The position numbers and the translations under genes are program-made. From NCBI RefSeq assembly GCF_009801115.1, contig NZ_VTOL01000010.1, positions 221,060 to 285,059 on the forward strand: DNA of 64,000 bases, in the 5' to 3' direction. The notes under the pieces were generated by a model. The model saw only the letters and a list, made by a program, of their open reading frames with translations. It did not search any database and was not told the origin of the DNA. Position 1 is the first letter of the stretch. The number at the start of each line of letters is the position of its first letter. Below, piece after piece: positions 35,461 through 43,979 of this stretch. Source of the stretch: Dyadobacter sp. 3J3. GTDB taxonomy: Bacteria; Bacteroidota; Bacteroidia; Cytophagales; Spirosomataceae.

Positions 35461-38100
35461 TTATTCCGACTTCAAACTCTTAACCGGGTTCATTAATGCG
35501 GCTTTAATACTTTGAAAGCTGACCGTCAAAAAAGCCACACCAGTTGTCAGGATTCCAGCTACTGCAAAAACCCAGATTTCAATGTCGATTTTGTATGTAT
35601 AATCTAAGAGAAATGCTTTCATTACATACCAGGCCAGCGGAGAGGCGATAACAAATGCAACTGACACCATAGTCAGGAAATCTTTTGATAAAAGTGTAAC
35701 AATACTACCGACCGTAGCTCCAAGTACTTTACGAACGCCGATTTCCTTCGTTCGCTGTGTTACCACAAAAGATACCAACCCGAAAAGCCCCAGACTTCCT
35801 ATCACAATACCTACGCCAGCGAAAAGTGTAAGAAAATTTGAAAGCTTTTTTTCGTTATCATAAAAACTCTTGATGTCGTCTTCCAGAAATTTGGGATCGT
35901 AATAATTATTTGGGAAAAGAGTTTTCCAATCTTTACCAATATGTTCAAGTGCTTCTGCTTTGTGGGCCGGATCAATTCGGATACTTGCAAGTTGAAAATT
36001 CCAGGGACGGTATAAAAAAACATGCGGCATGAGATTACCTTTCAGAGTTTCTGAGTAATAATTTTTCACCACACCAACAACCGTCGCTCTGTCTCCCCAA
36101 ATTTCCAGTCTCTGTCCTAACACCTTTTCCGAATCTTTAAATCCCATATCAAATGCAGCCTTTTCATTAATAACTACATCCGTATTTCCTAAACCAGTGT
36201 TCGTTGTGGTATCGGAGGAAGTAAGTCCGCGGCCGGCAAGTAAGGAAATATGAAAAAAACTGAAATAATTTGTATCAACATGCTGGATACGAAACGATTT
36301 TTCACTTCCCTGAAAATTCGGATTTGATACAGAGCCCCACCAATGATTTCGTTTACTGGCCGGTGTAGTAAGTCCAAAAGCGACGTCCTTTATTTCTGAA
36401 TGACGTGACAGATCCTGCCTGAAACGTTCTCTCAAATTATTATTTCCACGTTCCGGCATAGGTACCGTTATAATCTCGCTCTTTTCAAAACCCAAGTCCT
36501 TTTCGTAAAAATACCGGATCTGTTTTATACCAAGAATCGTGCAGATAATAAGTACCTGGGCAATAACAAATTGAAAAACTACGAGCGTTGAACGCAATGA
36601 AATTCCTTTTCCGGTCGATACAAAAACTTTATTTTGCAAAGCTTTGATCGGCTGAAATCCTGTGAGAACCATGGCAGGATATATACCGGCGAGCAATGTT
36701 ACAACCAAACCCAGAATAAGAAGAAAAACCAAGGTACTGAACTCCCAGACGGCCGAGTCGGCCACTTTTGTATTGATCAGCTCAGATGAATATTGTATCA
36801 GATTTGTCGCCAGTAAACTTCCAAGAAGTAAAGCTATGAAAACAAGCACAAAAGTTTCTCCGAAAAATTGTGCGATTAATTGTCCCTTTCCGCTACCAAG
36901 TATTTTCCGCATCGCAATTTCACGGCTCCGCTGAATAGCCTGAACCGTTGCAAGGTTTACAAAATTGATACAGGCAATAAAAATTAAAAACAGGCCTATA
37001 CTAATGAGCGTGTAAATCAGCCATTGCGGCATAGAATAATTATAGCTGTCTTTATCCGTATCGAAATGCATTTCGGAAAGTGGTTGCAATCGATAGGTGC
37101 TGATAATACTTACATCTTTATGTTTTTCGGCCAAAGATGTAAGTAGTCTATTGACCAGATCAGGAGAACTGTTTTTCTTCACCAAAACAAATCCCTGGTT
37201 CATAGAATCGCCACCGCCCCAGTATTCCTCATTTTGAAATTCTGGCTGCATGTGTTTCCACGTTTCTCTCGAAATAACCATTTGAAAAGGAAATTCGGAA
37301 TTGGACGGTACCTTTTTAATAACACCGGAAACGGTCAGATCTATCTGATTATCAAATCGAAATGTTTTATTTATTGCGTCACCATGAAACAATTTTTGAG
37401 CCGTTTCCTCGTCCAGAACAACGTTTCCGACAGCACTTAAAGAATTTTTAGGTGAGCCCTCAATCCATTTAACATCAAGCATTTCCAAGATCTGAGGAGG
37501 CGAATAGAAAACATTTTTCTGTTCAAATATTTCCGTCCCCACCTTAATACTAGCAGAACCAGCCGCTTGCAGGTTTGCCGCCATTTCGATACCGGGCACC
37601 TGCGTGTTAAGTGCCTTAATGACACCCTGCGGGACATGAGATTGCTCCATCCCAAATTTATCCGTAGACGAAACCCTGTAAATCCGGTCAGCTTTTGCAT
37701 GATAGTTATCAAAACTATATTCAAACCTGACGATCCAGAACAAAGTGATTGCAACGGCCAGACCCAAAGTCAGCCCTGTCAGATTAATGAAGGAATACAA
37801 CTTGTTCTTTTGCAGATTTCGGAAAGCGATCTTAAAATAATTTTGTATCATATCCGGATGAAAAATTATAGGTTTTGAATAATCGTGTTTAGGTTTTCGA
37901 CGACGAACAAACGGCGGCATAACAGAAAATACATTAAAAATATAGCGGAAGAGAGCGTAAAATCTTCCTCTTTCTGCAAACCAATAAGCATACAATTCTT
38001 CCAGATCTCCCAGTACTTCTTCCCTGGTTTCCTCAGGATGAAACCAGGTCAACAATCGCTCAATCCACCGTGGTGGATAGTTCCGGTCCGATGATTTCAT
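35461..38100 (-). CDS. FtsX/MacB-type ABC transporter permease with PadR-linked prefix domain
   Basis: 879 residues from the chosen ATG. An N-terminal prefix of about 80 residues (RWIERLLTWFHPEETREEVLGD) is followed by a first transmembrane helix, a MacB-type periplasmic domain, three more helices (LIYTLISIGLFLIFIACINF), a second periplasmic domain and a final FtsX helical block ending MNPVKSLKSE. Such permeases export or extract lipids, peptides or antibiotics with a separate ATPase, not present here. The start ATG at 38100 overlaps the PadR stop (ATGA). The longer frame to 38142 would lie inside the PadR gene and is less likely. PadR probably controls it. Confidence 0.9.
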   Translation of the reverse strand: MKSSDRNYPPRWIERLLTWFHPEETREEVLGDLEELYAYWFAERGRFYALFRYIFNVFSVMPPFVRRRKPKHDYSKPIIFHPDMIQNYFKIAFRNLQKNKLYSFINLTGLTLGLAVAITLFWIVRFEYSFDNYHAKADRIYRVSSTDKFGMEQSHVPQGVIKALNTQVPGIEMAANLQAAGSASIKVGTEIFEQKNVFYSPPQILEMLDVKWIEGSPKNSLSAVGNVVLDEETAQKLFHGDAINKTFRFDNQIDLTVSGVIKKVPSNSEFPFQMVISRETWKHMQPEFQNEEYWGGGDSMNQGFVLVKKNSSPDLVNRLLTSLAEKHKDVSIISTYRLQPLSEMHFDTDKDSYNYSMPQWLIYTLISIGLFLIFIACINFVNLATVQAIQRSREIAMRKILGSGKGQLIAQFFGETFVLVFIALLLGSLLATNLIQYSSELINTKVADSAVWEFSTLVFLLILGLVVTLLAGIYPAMVLTGFQPIKALQNKVFVSTGKGISLRSTLVVFQFVIAQVLIICTILGIKQIRYFYEKDLGFEKSEIITVPMPERGNNNLRERFRQDLSRHSEIKDVAFGLTTPASKRNHWWGSVSNPNFQGSEKSFRIQHVDTNYFSFFHISLLAGRGLTSSDTTTNTGLGNTDVVINEKAAFDMGFKDSEKVLGQRLEIWGDRATVVGVVKNYYSETLKGNLMPHVFLYRPWNFQLASIRIDPAHKAEALEHIGKDWKTLFPNNYYDPKFLEDDIKSFYDNEKKLSNFLTLFAGVGIVIGSLGLFGLVSFVVTQRTKEIGVRKVLGATVGSIVTLLSKDFLTMVSVAFVIASPLAWYVMKAFLLDYTYKIDIEIWVFAVAGILTTGVAFLTVSFQSIKAALMNPVKSLKSE

Positions 38101-38435
38101 AAACTGCTCAATTGAATTACATTCGGAGGTACCAATTCCCATAACTCCTTGCGCAATTGCTGGATATCCAGAAGTGCATGACTTCCCAATGCAGTCACGG
38201 TAAAAATCCTTTTTCGACGCCCTCCCCTTTCTGTGGTAGCGCCGCCAAGTCGGGAAGTCAAAAATCCCTTTTCTTCCAATCGGATCAACGTATTATGAAC
38301 CGTTCCAAAAGTAACTTTTCGGCCCGTTCTTTCTTCGATTTCCTGATTGATTGTTGCTCCGTAAGCCTGTTCATCCAAAATGACCGCTATGAGCAATACA
38401 ATTTCTTCAAATTCACCCAAATAAGTTCGTTTCAT
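38097..38435 (-). CDS. PadR family transcriptional regulator
   Basis: A 112-residue winged-helix repressor. The characteristic PadR sequence FEEIVLLIAVILDEQAYGATI is followed by the recognition-helix region GTVHNTLIRLEEKGFLTSRLG and the wing with TERGGRRKRIFTVTALG. PadR proteins are small-molecule-responsive repressors. It is translationally coupled to the downstream permease gene by an ATGA overlap, a common PadR-permease arrangement, so it most likely represses its own transporter operon. The operator cannot be pointed to. Confidence 0.95.
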   Translation of the reverse strand: MKRTYLGEFEEIVLLIAVILDEQAYGATINQEIEERTGRKVTFGTVHNTLIRLEEKGFLTSRLGGATTERGGRRKRIFTVTALGSHALLDIQQLRKELWELVPPNVIQLSSL

Positions 38436-38554
38436 CCGCCTGAATGATTAGTTTCTATTTTGTCGTACAAATAACCTGCCAGAAATTTAAATTTACATAA
38501 ACTGCTCAAAACCAATATTTTAAACAAATCCTAAAAATCAGTCATTGTTCATTT

Positions 38555-39271
38555 ATGAACAATTCAGTTCAAGAGCGTACAGTAATTCAAAGCGAATTAT
38601 TTAAGGTTAGTAAACCATTAATAAGACGTACCTTACATAAAGGGCATTTTGCCAAATTCATTCTTCTCCACATCTGCTTGGAAGATATCTTTAATACCCT
38701 CATCGACAGTTTCATAGACAACAAGGTGGGCATTGCAGAAAATTTTTTAAGTCCGTCGCTGGCGGCACATTTGAAGGATAATCTGAACGAATTATATTCT
38801 GGAAAACAACTCTTGTCGGCAGGTACCGGGAATGATAAAACTACTTCCCACAACAAACTGGTAAGAAGTGATAAAATTTACTGGCTCGACCGCAAACATA
38901 ATGATCCTTTTGAAAATAATTTTTTTGAACTCATGGATGGTTTTATCAGTCACCTGAACAGCACCTGCTACACGGGAATCACCGGCTACGAATTCCATTA
39001 TACGATGTACGAAACCGGTAGCTTTTACACAAAACATGTGGATCAGTTTAAAAACAACAGCAGCCGTCAATACTCGATGATCATGTACCTGAACGCCGAC
39101 TGGAAAGAAAGTGATGGCGGGGAGCTATGCATTCATCACGCAGATCATTTACAAAATATTTCTCCCGTTAATGGTAAAAGTGTTTTTTTCAAAAGCAGTG
39201 AGCTGGAACATGAAGTTTTGCTGACAAACAAACCCAGGATGAGCATCACCGGCTGGCTAAAAATTAATTGA
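38555..39271 (+). CDS. 2-oxoglutarate/Fe(II)-dependent oxygenase
   Basis: 238 residues with a prolyl-4-hydroxylase-type double-stranded beta-helix. The iron ligands are visible: His161 and Asp163 in TKHVDQFKNN and the distal His219 in SELEHEVLL, with Arg228 in KPRMSITGW to bind 2-oxoglutarate. Residues 1-41 look unlike the family and precede the usual family start (LEDIFNTLIDSF). A TTG at 38678 could be the real start, but the ATG at 38555 is the only ATG in this part of the frame. Substrate unknown; this family hydroxylates protein or small-molecule targets. It diverges from the PadR gene and ends at a strong shared terminator. Confidence 0.85.
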   Translation: MNNSVQERTVIQSELFKVSKPLIRRTLHKGHFAKFILLHICLEDIFNTLIDSFIDNKVGIAENFLSPSLAAHLKDNLNELYSGKQLLSAGTGNDKTTSHNKLVRSDKIYWLDRKHNDPFENNFFELMDGFISHLNSTCYTGITGYEFHYTMYETGSFYTKHVDQFKNNSSRQYSMIMYLNADWKESDGGELCIHHADHLQNISPVNGKSVFFKSSELEHEVLLTNKPRMSITGWLKIN

Positions 39272-39282
39272 GCCAAATACAA

Positions 39283-39319
39283 AAAAAATGTCCTTGCAGA
39301 TTCAGCAAGGACATTTTTT
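39283..39319. terminator. Bidirectional terminator between convergent genes
   Basis: A perfect 15-bp stem, AAAAAATGTCCTTGC (39283-39297) with GCAAGGACATTTTTT (39305-39319), loop AGATTCA. The A and T flanks give a T-run in both directions, so it serves both the oxygenase (plus) and the SDR gene (minus). Confidence 0.92.
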
Positions 39320-39335
39320 GTTATAAATATTAATT

Positions 39336-40190
39336 TTAACTATACTTCTCCAACCATCTGCTTTTTATTTCTGCTCTTGCATTAATAAATTCAATATCCG
39401 TTCCTTCCGCTATCGCATCCAGTGGCATACGTAAGGGCCGGGTTCCCTTTTCCATGTTTACAAGTTTCAACACGCCATCAGCAATTACTTGCGGATTCAT
39501 ATCAAAAGCTGACATTTTCCCAAATAAACCCGCTCCTAAAGCATTGAATTTTTGTGCTGCTGCATCGCCGTATTCCTCAATAATTTCCTGCTTGTCTGCG
39601 TTAATGCCGGATTTACTTCCGTTATTCATTTCAGTTGGATACACACCTGGCTGAATGCTCACATTTTCAATTCCGTAATCGCGCAATTCTTCCTGCATAC
39701 CCTCGGTGATACTTTCAACGCCAAATTTTGAAGATAGGTAAGGAATCATAAAAGGCAATGTGTGCCCACTGGCTCCAGATGTAATGTTGATGATCAAACC
39801 ATTCTTATTTTGACGCATCGAAGGCAAAACCGCCTGGTAAGTTCTCAGTACACTAAGGAAATTGACATCAAACATATTTTTAACCTGCTCGATGGAATAA
39901 GCTTCAAGCAAGCCGTAACCTGTAACCGCAGCATTGTTGATCAACACATCGATTTTGCCATATTTTTCCAAGGTCTGGTCCACTGCCTTTTGAATCGATT
40001 CTTCGCTCGTTATTTCAAGTTCTACCACTTCAACGTGAGGCAAAGCAGACAATTCTTTTGCAACCTCTGCATTTTTCCCAGTTATGCCACGCATACCTGC
40101 AATCACGGTATGGCCCGCTCCGGATAACGTGATCGTCATTAATTTCCCAAAACCTGTACTTGTTCCTGTTATTAAGATAATACTTGACAT
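39336..40190 (-). CDS. SDR family oxidoreductase
   Basis: 284 residues of the classical short-chain dehydrogenase family. The cofactor motif is TGTSTGFG near the N-terminus, followed by NNAAVTGYG, catalytic Ser in NITSGASG, and the YxxxK pair in PYLSSKFG. Such enzymes reduce or oxidise small carbonyl substrates with NAD(P)H; the exact one is unknown. It ends 16 bases before the shared terminator at 39319. A 9-bp inverted repeat (40190-40223) touches its start codon and overlaps a candidate -7 element, suggesting repressor control. Confidence 0.93.
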   Translation of the reverse strand: MSSIILITGTSTGFGKLMTITLSGAGHTVIAGMRGITGKNAEVAKELSALPHVEVVELEITSEESIQKAVDQTLEKYGKIDVLINNAAVTGYGLLEAYSIEQVKNMFDVNFLSVLRTYQAVLPSMRQNKNGLIINITSGASGHTLPFMIPYLSSKFGVESITEGMQEELRDYGIENVSIQPGVYPTEMNNGSKSGINADKQEIIEEYGDAAAQKFNALGAGLFGKMSAFDMNPQVIADGVLKLVNMEKGTRPLRMPLDAIAEGTDIEFINARAEIKSRWLEKYS

Positions 40191-40223
40191 TTTGTATCGC
40201 TGTTTAAATTTATTGATACAAAA
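40190..40223 (-). promoter_or_regulatory. Inverted repeat and candidate promoter at the SDR start
   Basis: TTTTGTATC (40190-40198) and GATACAAAA (40215-40223) form a perfect 9-bp inverted repeat with a 16-base spacer, touching the SDR start codon. The right arm overlaps minus-strand TAATTTTG (40219-40226), an exact Bacteroidota -7 element. Together they look like a repressor operator over a promoter. Confidence 0.4.
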
Positions 40224-40359
40224 TTAACAGACAAACAGGCGCGCTCCATTGACAAATGATACATTCGGTCTTGACAAATATCAAGAAAATGACCTGCCAT
40301 ATTGTTAAATAAATTATAGTTACTTGATTAATGAAAACAGAAAATTTAGACGTATATTG

Positions 40360-40378
40360 ATATCATAAATCATGATAT
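40360..40378. repeat. Short inverted repeat directly before a start codon
   Basis: ATATCAT (40360-40366) and ATGATAT (40372-40378) form a perfect 7-bp palindrome ending one base before the ATG at 40379. It would cover the ribosome-binding region and could modulate translation or bind a regulator. Confidence 0.35.
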
Positions 40379-43075
40379 ATGAAGCACGTTTCACTCTTCA
40401 TCTTCTTTATTTTTATTTCTGGTAGTATTTTGGCACAAACCGGAAAAATTTCTGGCCGCGTAATTGATGCTAAAACATTGGAACCGCTGCCTTTTACCAA
40501 TGTGTATATCAACAACACAACCATTGGTGTCACAACTGATACTTCTGGTAAATTTATTCTGCCAAATCTGCCGCTCGGCTCTACTGAAATCGTTTTCTCG
40601 TTTATCGGATATCTTCCTCAGCAATTAAAAATAGTGGTGAAAGAAACTGGAAATACCCCGTTAGCGATCTCGCTTGTCGCCGATTCCCAGCAATTATCAG
40701 AGGTTGCTATAAAATCCGGAAGGGATAAAAACTGGGAAAAGCAGTTAAAAAAATTCGAGAAAGTTTTCTTTGGGAATACCGCCAATTGCAAAATTCTAAA
40801 TGCCTGGGCCCTTGATTTCACAGAGGAAAACAATACCATGACGGCCAAAGCTCCGATTCCTTTGGAAATTGAAAACGATGTACTCGGTTACAAGCTTTTC
40901 TTTCAATTAAAAAAATTCGGGTTTTCAGCAACAGAATTTTCAATCGTAGGTAATATCCGCTTCACAGAAATGGAAACAACCGACAAGTCCGTGGCTGCAA
41001 ACTGGATGAAAAACAGGGAAAGTGCATACCGTGCTTCGGCGAAATTTTTGATGAAATCCATACTGGATGGAAATATGAGCAAACACGGATTTGTTTTGTA
41101 TAAAGATAAATTAAAAGGAAGCCCTCGCAGCGATAATTTCAGTCTTGAAATAAAGCATAATCTTTTGCCTTATGATACCACAGGAATGGTCGCCCGCCTG
41201 TCGGGAATCAATGAATTCCGTATAAGTGCGAAGGAAAAAATGGAGGTTCACAACAAACTGGATAATACTAAAAACCGCTTTTATGTGGACGTAAGTAATC
41301 CCGTCAGCTGGCTGGAAACAAGAAATGGCTATATCCTGATCAACAAAGAAGGTACGATATTGAATCCTACCGACGTCGCCATTTCCGGCGCTATGGCCGA
41401 TGGGCGTGTTTCAGGAATGTTACCGTTCGATTATAAACCCGGAAGTATCATTACCGTCCAATCTCCTGAAAGTTTGCTGGCAAAAAGTCTACAGGAAAAA
41501 GTGTATCTGCAAACGGACCGGCCTTATTACTATCCCGGAGAAAATATCTGGTTCAGCGGTTTTATGAATTATAGTACGCCCGGGCTTATGGATACGTTGA
41601 GCAAGGTTTTATATGTTGATCTGATAGCTGCCGACAAAAAAATCCGCAAAACACTAGTCATTCCAATTGATAGCGGAAGAGCCGCAGGAGCAATTCAAAT
41701 TCCTTCGAAGATAGCACCTGGAAACTATGTTTTAAGGGCATATACGCAGTGGATGAGAAATTACGGAATCGATCAGTTTTTCTATAAACCTGTTGCAATT
41801 TTAAGTCCGACCGAGGGAATTGACGGTATCGCGGCTGGTTCCTTGACCGATAGTTTGCTGAAAATAAAGTTTGATAAAACGGACTACAAAACAATGAGCA
41901 AAGTCAAAATGACTGTTTCGCTCGACAGTGTACTTTTAAATAATTTGATAAAGGGCACTTTTTCCGTTACCGTTCTGGATGAAAAATTGACTGTTCCGAC
42001 AACAGAATTAACCAGTATTAAAGATGATTTTGAGCTGTCGGCAATACCCAAAGAAATACCATCAAATTTTAGATATCCGATACAATCCGGCATTTCAATG
42101 GATGGTATTTATCAGGACAAAAAGGGAAAACCAAAGAAAGCAAAACTTACCTTGATTCCCGAAAATATGGGTGGAATTTACCAGACATCCACATCAAATA
42201 CCGGCGAATTTGCTATCAAAAATCTGATGTTTTATGATAGCACAAAATTCGTTTTTCAGCCTGCCGAAGGAAAAGTTATTGTCGTAAATCAGGACTCGCC
42301 CTATCTTCCTGAAAAACTACCGGTATCAAATTTGAAGCATAAATCACTATCGACTCCTCGTTTGTACAATTCAAATGATACACTTCGGGCAACTTTGCTT
42401 AAAGAATTTAAGGTCACAGGCGCCAAAATAGTTAAAGAGGAGAATATATATGCCAAACCGGATTTCTATATTAAAGGCCCAAGTATGGGAAATTTTGGAA
42501 GTGCTGCCGAAGCAATTGCAGCCAAAGTTCCTGGCTTTAAATTGATTTCGGAGGATAATAACTGGTATCTAATCTGGAATCGGTTCACCATTAATGGAAG
42601 AGACGGACATCCGCAAGAGCCCAATTTATATATCGACAATGTGATGGTAACTGGTGAAACCGCCGGAAACAGGTTATTTCAACTAAATCCTGCCATGATT
42701 GATCACATTGAAGTCAACGGTATGATCACAGCAAACCAGGGAGCAAATGGCGCCAATGGTTTGGTGAGTGTTTTTACCAAAAAGACAAACGAAGTTGATA
42801 CCAAGGCATTATCGTATTTTACTGCGCACGGATTTGACAGGACATTACCTTTCCCAAACCCAGATTATGACGTTTTCAAACCAACTGCCAGTGGTAAGGA
42901 TAATCGTTCTACATTGTACTGGAATCCTCGTTTTGAAATAATTTCGCCTCGAATTCCTGTTACCCTTTCGTTTTTTACGTCAGGGCAAACCGGGAATTTC
43001 CGGGTGATTATTGAGGGAATTACCAATAGAGGAAATACGATTCATTCCGAAGCCGTCATTCAGGTTGTTAACTAG
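40379..43075 (+). CDS. Exported carboxypeptidase-regulatory / macroglobulin-like / plug-like surface protein
   Basis: 898 residues with a cleavable signal (ends SILAQ). About 24-105 is a carboxypeptidase-regulatory-like beta domain (GKISGRVIDAKTLEPLPFTN). About 365-470 resembles an alpha-2-macroglobulin MG2-like domain (EKVYLQTDRPYYYPGENIWF). About 690-800 resembles a TonB-receptor plug (LYIDNVMVTGETAGN, then IEVNGMITANQGANGANG), but there is no following barrel. This arrangement recurs in Bacteroidota proteins of unknown function that may help TonB-dependent uptake or bind proteins at the surface. An inverted repeat lies immediately before the start codon. It lies between the SDR and Crp genes, and no cognate partner is evident. 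Confidence 0.75.
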   Translation: MKHVSLFIFFIFISGSILAQTGKISGRVIDAKTLEPLPFTNVYINNTTIGVTTDTSGKFILPNLPLGSTEIVFSFIGYLPQQLKIVVKETGNTPLAISLVADSQQLSEVAIKSGRDKNWEKQLKKFEKVFFGNTANCKILNAWALDFTEENNTMTAKAPIPLEIENDVLGYKLFFQLKKFGFSATEFSIVGNIRFTEMETTDKSVAANWMKNRESAYRASAKFLMKSILDGNMSKHGFVLYKDKLKGSPRSDNFSLEIKHNLLPYDTTGMVARLSGINEFRISAKEKMEVHNKLDNTKNRFYVDVSNPVSWLETRNGYILINKEGTILNPTDVAISGAMADGRVSGMLPFDYKPGSIITVQSPESLLAKSLQEKVYLQTDRPYYYPGENIWFSGFMNYSTPGLMDTLSKVLYVDLIAADKKIRKTLVIPIDSGRAAGAIQIPSKIAPGNYVLRAYTQWMRNYGIDQFFYKPVAILSPTEGIDGIAAGSLTDSLLKIKFDKTDYKTMSKVKMTVSLDSVLLNNLIKGTFSVTVLDEKLTVPTTELTSIKDDFELSAIPKEIPSNFRYPIQSGISMDGIYQDKKGKPKKAKLTLIPENMGGIYQTSTSNTGEFAIKNLMFYDSTKFVFQPAEGKVIVVNQDSPYLPEKLPVSNLKHKSLSTPRLYNSNDTLRATLLKEFKVTGAKIVKEENIYAKPDFYIKGPSMGNFGSAAEAIAAKVPGFKLISEDNNWYLIWNRFTINGRDGHPQEPNLYIDNVMVTGETAGNRLFQLNPAMIDHIEVNGMITANQGANGANGLVSVFTKKTNEVDTKALSYFTAHGFDRTLPFPNPDYDVFKPTASGKDNRSTLYWNPRFEIISPRIPVTLSFFTSGQTGNFRVIIEGITNRGNTIHSEAVIQVVN

Positions 43076-43117
43076 AATAATTTCTATCTTAAATCCCGAT
43101 CATTAAACGCAAACAAA

Positions 43118-43696
43118 TCATTTTCTCATGATTTGTTTTTTAATTCTGCTAAGCGTTTCGGGTGTAATACCCAGATAAGAAGCAATCATATGACGGGGAA
43201 CCCTGTTTGCTAACCCGGGCCGTGAAGTTAGAAAATTGAGATATTTCTGCTCTGCCGTCATGCTGATTATGGTGTTAATTCTTTCTTGTGAGGCGTTGAA
43301 TCCTCCTTGTAGTATTCTGTTAATAAGCTCATTGAAGACCGGTAAAGTTGTGGTGAGCATATCAAAATCTTCTTTTCTTATCATCACCACTACCGAATTC
43401 TCAATGGCATCAATGTTATATTTTGAAGGTGTTTCGTTCAATAAACTTTGTCGGTCGCCTGCCCACCAGTTCTCGGTACTGAACTGAATTACATGTTCGA
43501 TTCCCTTATCATCAATACTATACCTTCTCAAACATCCTTCAATTACAAATATATTATATCGCCAAAATTCACCCTGTTGCAACAAAAATTGCTGTTTCCT
43601 TAATTTTTTGACAATACACACAGATGCAATAATCTCCCACTCATTTTCGGAAATGGCTGCTTTTTCTGTAATATATTTTTTAAAAACTGATAACAT
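43118..43696 (-). CDS. Crp/Fnr family transcriptional regulator
   Basis: A 192-residue protein with an N-terminal cyclic-nucleotide-binding beta-roll (about 25-125, LRKQQFLLQQGEFWRYNIFVIEG) and a C-terminal helix-turn-helix (HMIASYLGITPETLSRIKKQ). The phosphate-binding residues of a true cAMP site are not clearly present. It is of the small Bacteroidota Crp type that regulates a nearby gene in response to an unknown signal. It is convergent with the large surface-protein gene (42 bases between the stops) and divergent from the FtsX permease gene, either of which could be a target. Confidence 0.92.
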   Translation of the reverse strand: MLSVFKKYITEKAAISENEWEIIASVCIVKKLRKQQFLLQQGEFWRYNIFVIEGCLRRYSIDDKGIEHVIQFSTENWWAGDRQSLLNETPSKYNIDAIENSVVVMIRKEDFDMLTTTLPVFNELINRILQGGFNASQERINTIISMTAEQKYLNFLTSRPGLANRVPRHMIASYLGITPETLSRIKKQIMRK

Positions 43697-43979
43697 GAAA
43701 TGCGGATTGTTTTTAGAGAAAACTGGTGGATAGGTTACTTATTTATATTACATTTTCAGCTCGGCGAATGTTCCTGATTTCATCGAAACCTAATAATTTA
43801 TGTGTTCAGTTACATAAAATTAGTGTTCAAAACTGAACATTCAAAAAAATAGATTCTATTATCAATAATCTGATTATCAATATATTAAATAATAATTTTT
43901 TTTTGGTATATAATTTGTGTAACACTAGCAGTCCTTGCATGAAAATCAACTTTTACATAAAGTCCTAAACTTTGCAGCC

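Noticed and set aside
38101..38142. Upstream start of the ABC permease at 38142
   Set aside because: It would overlap the PadR gene by 46 bases, while the ATG at 38100 gives the usual ATGA overlap and family start.
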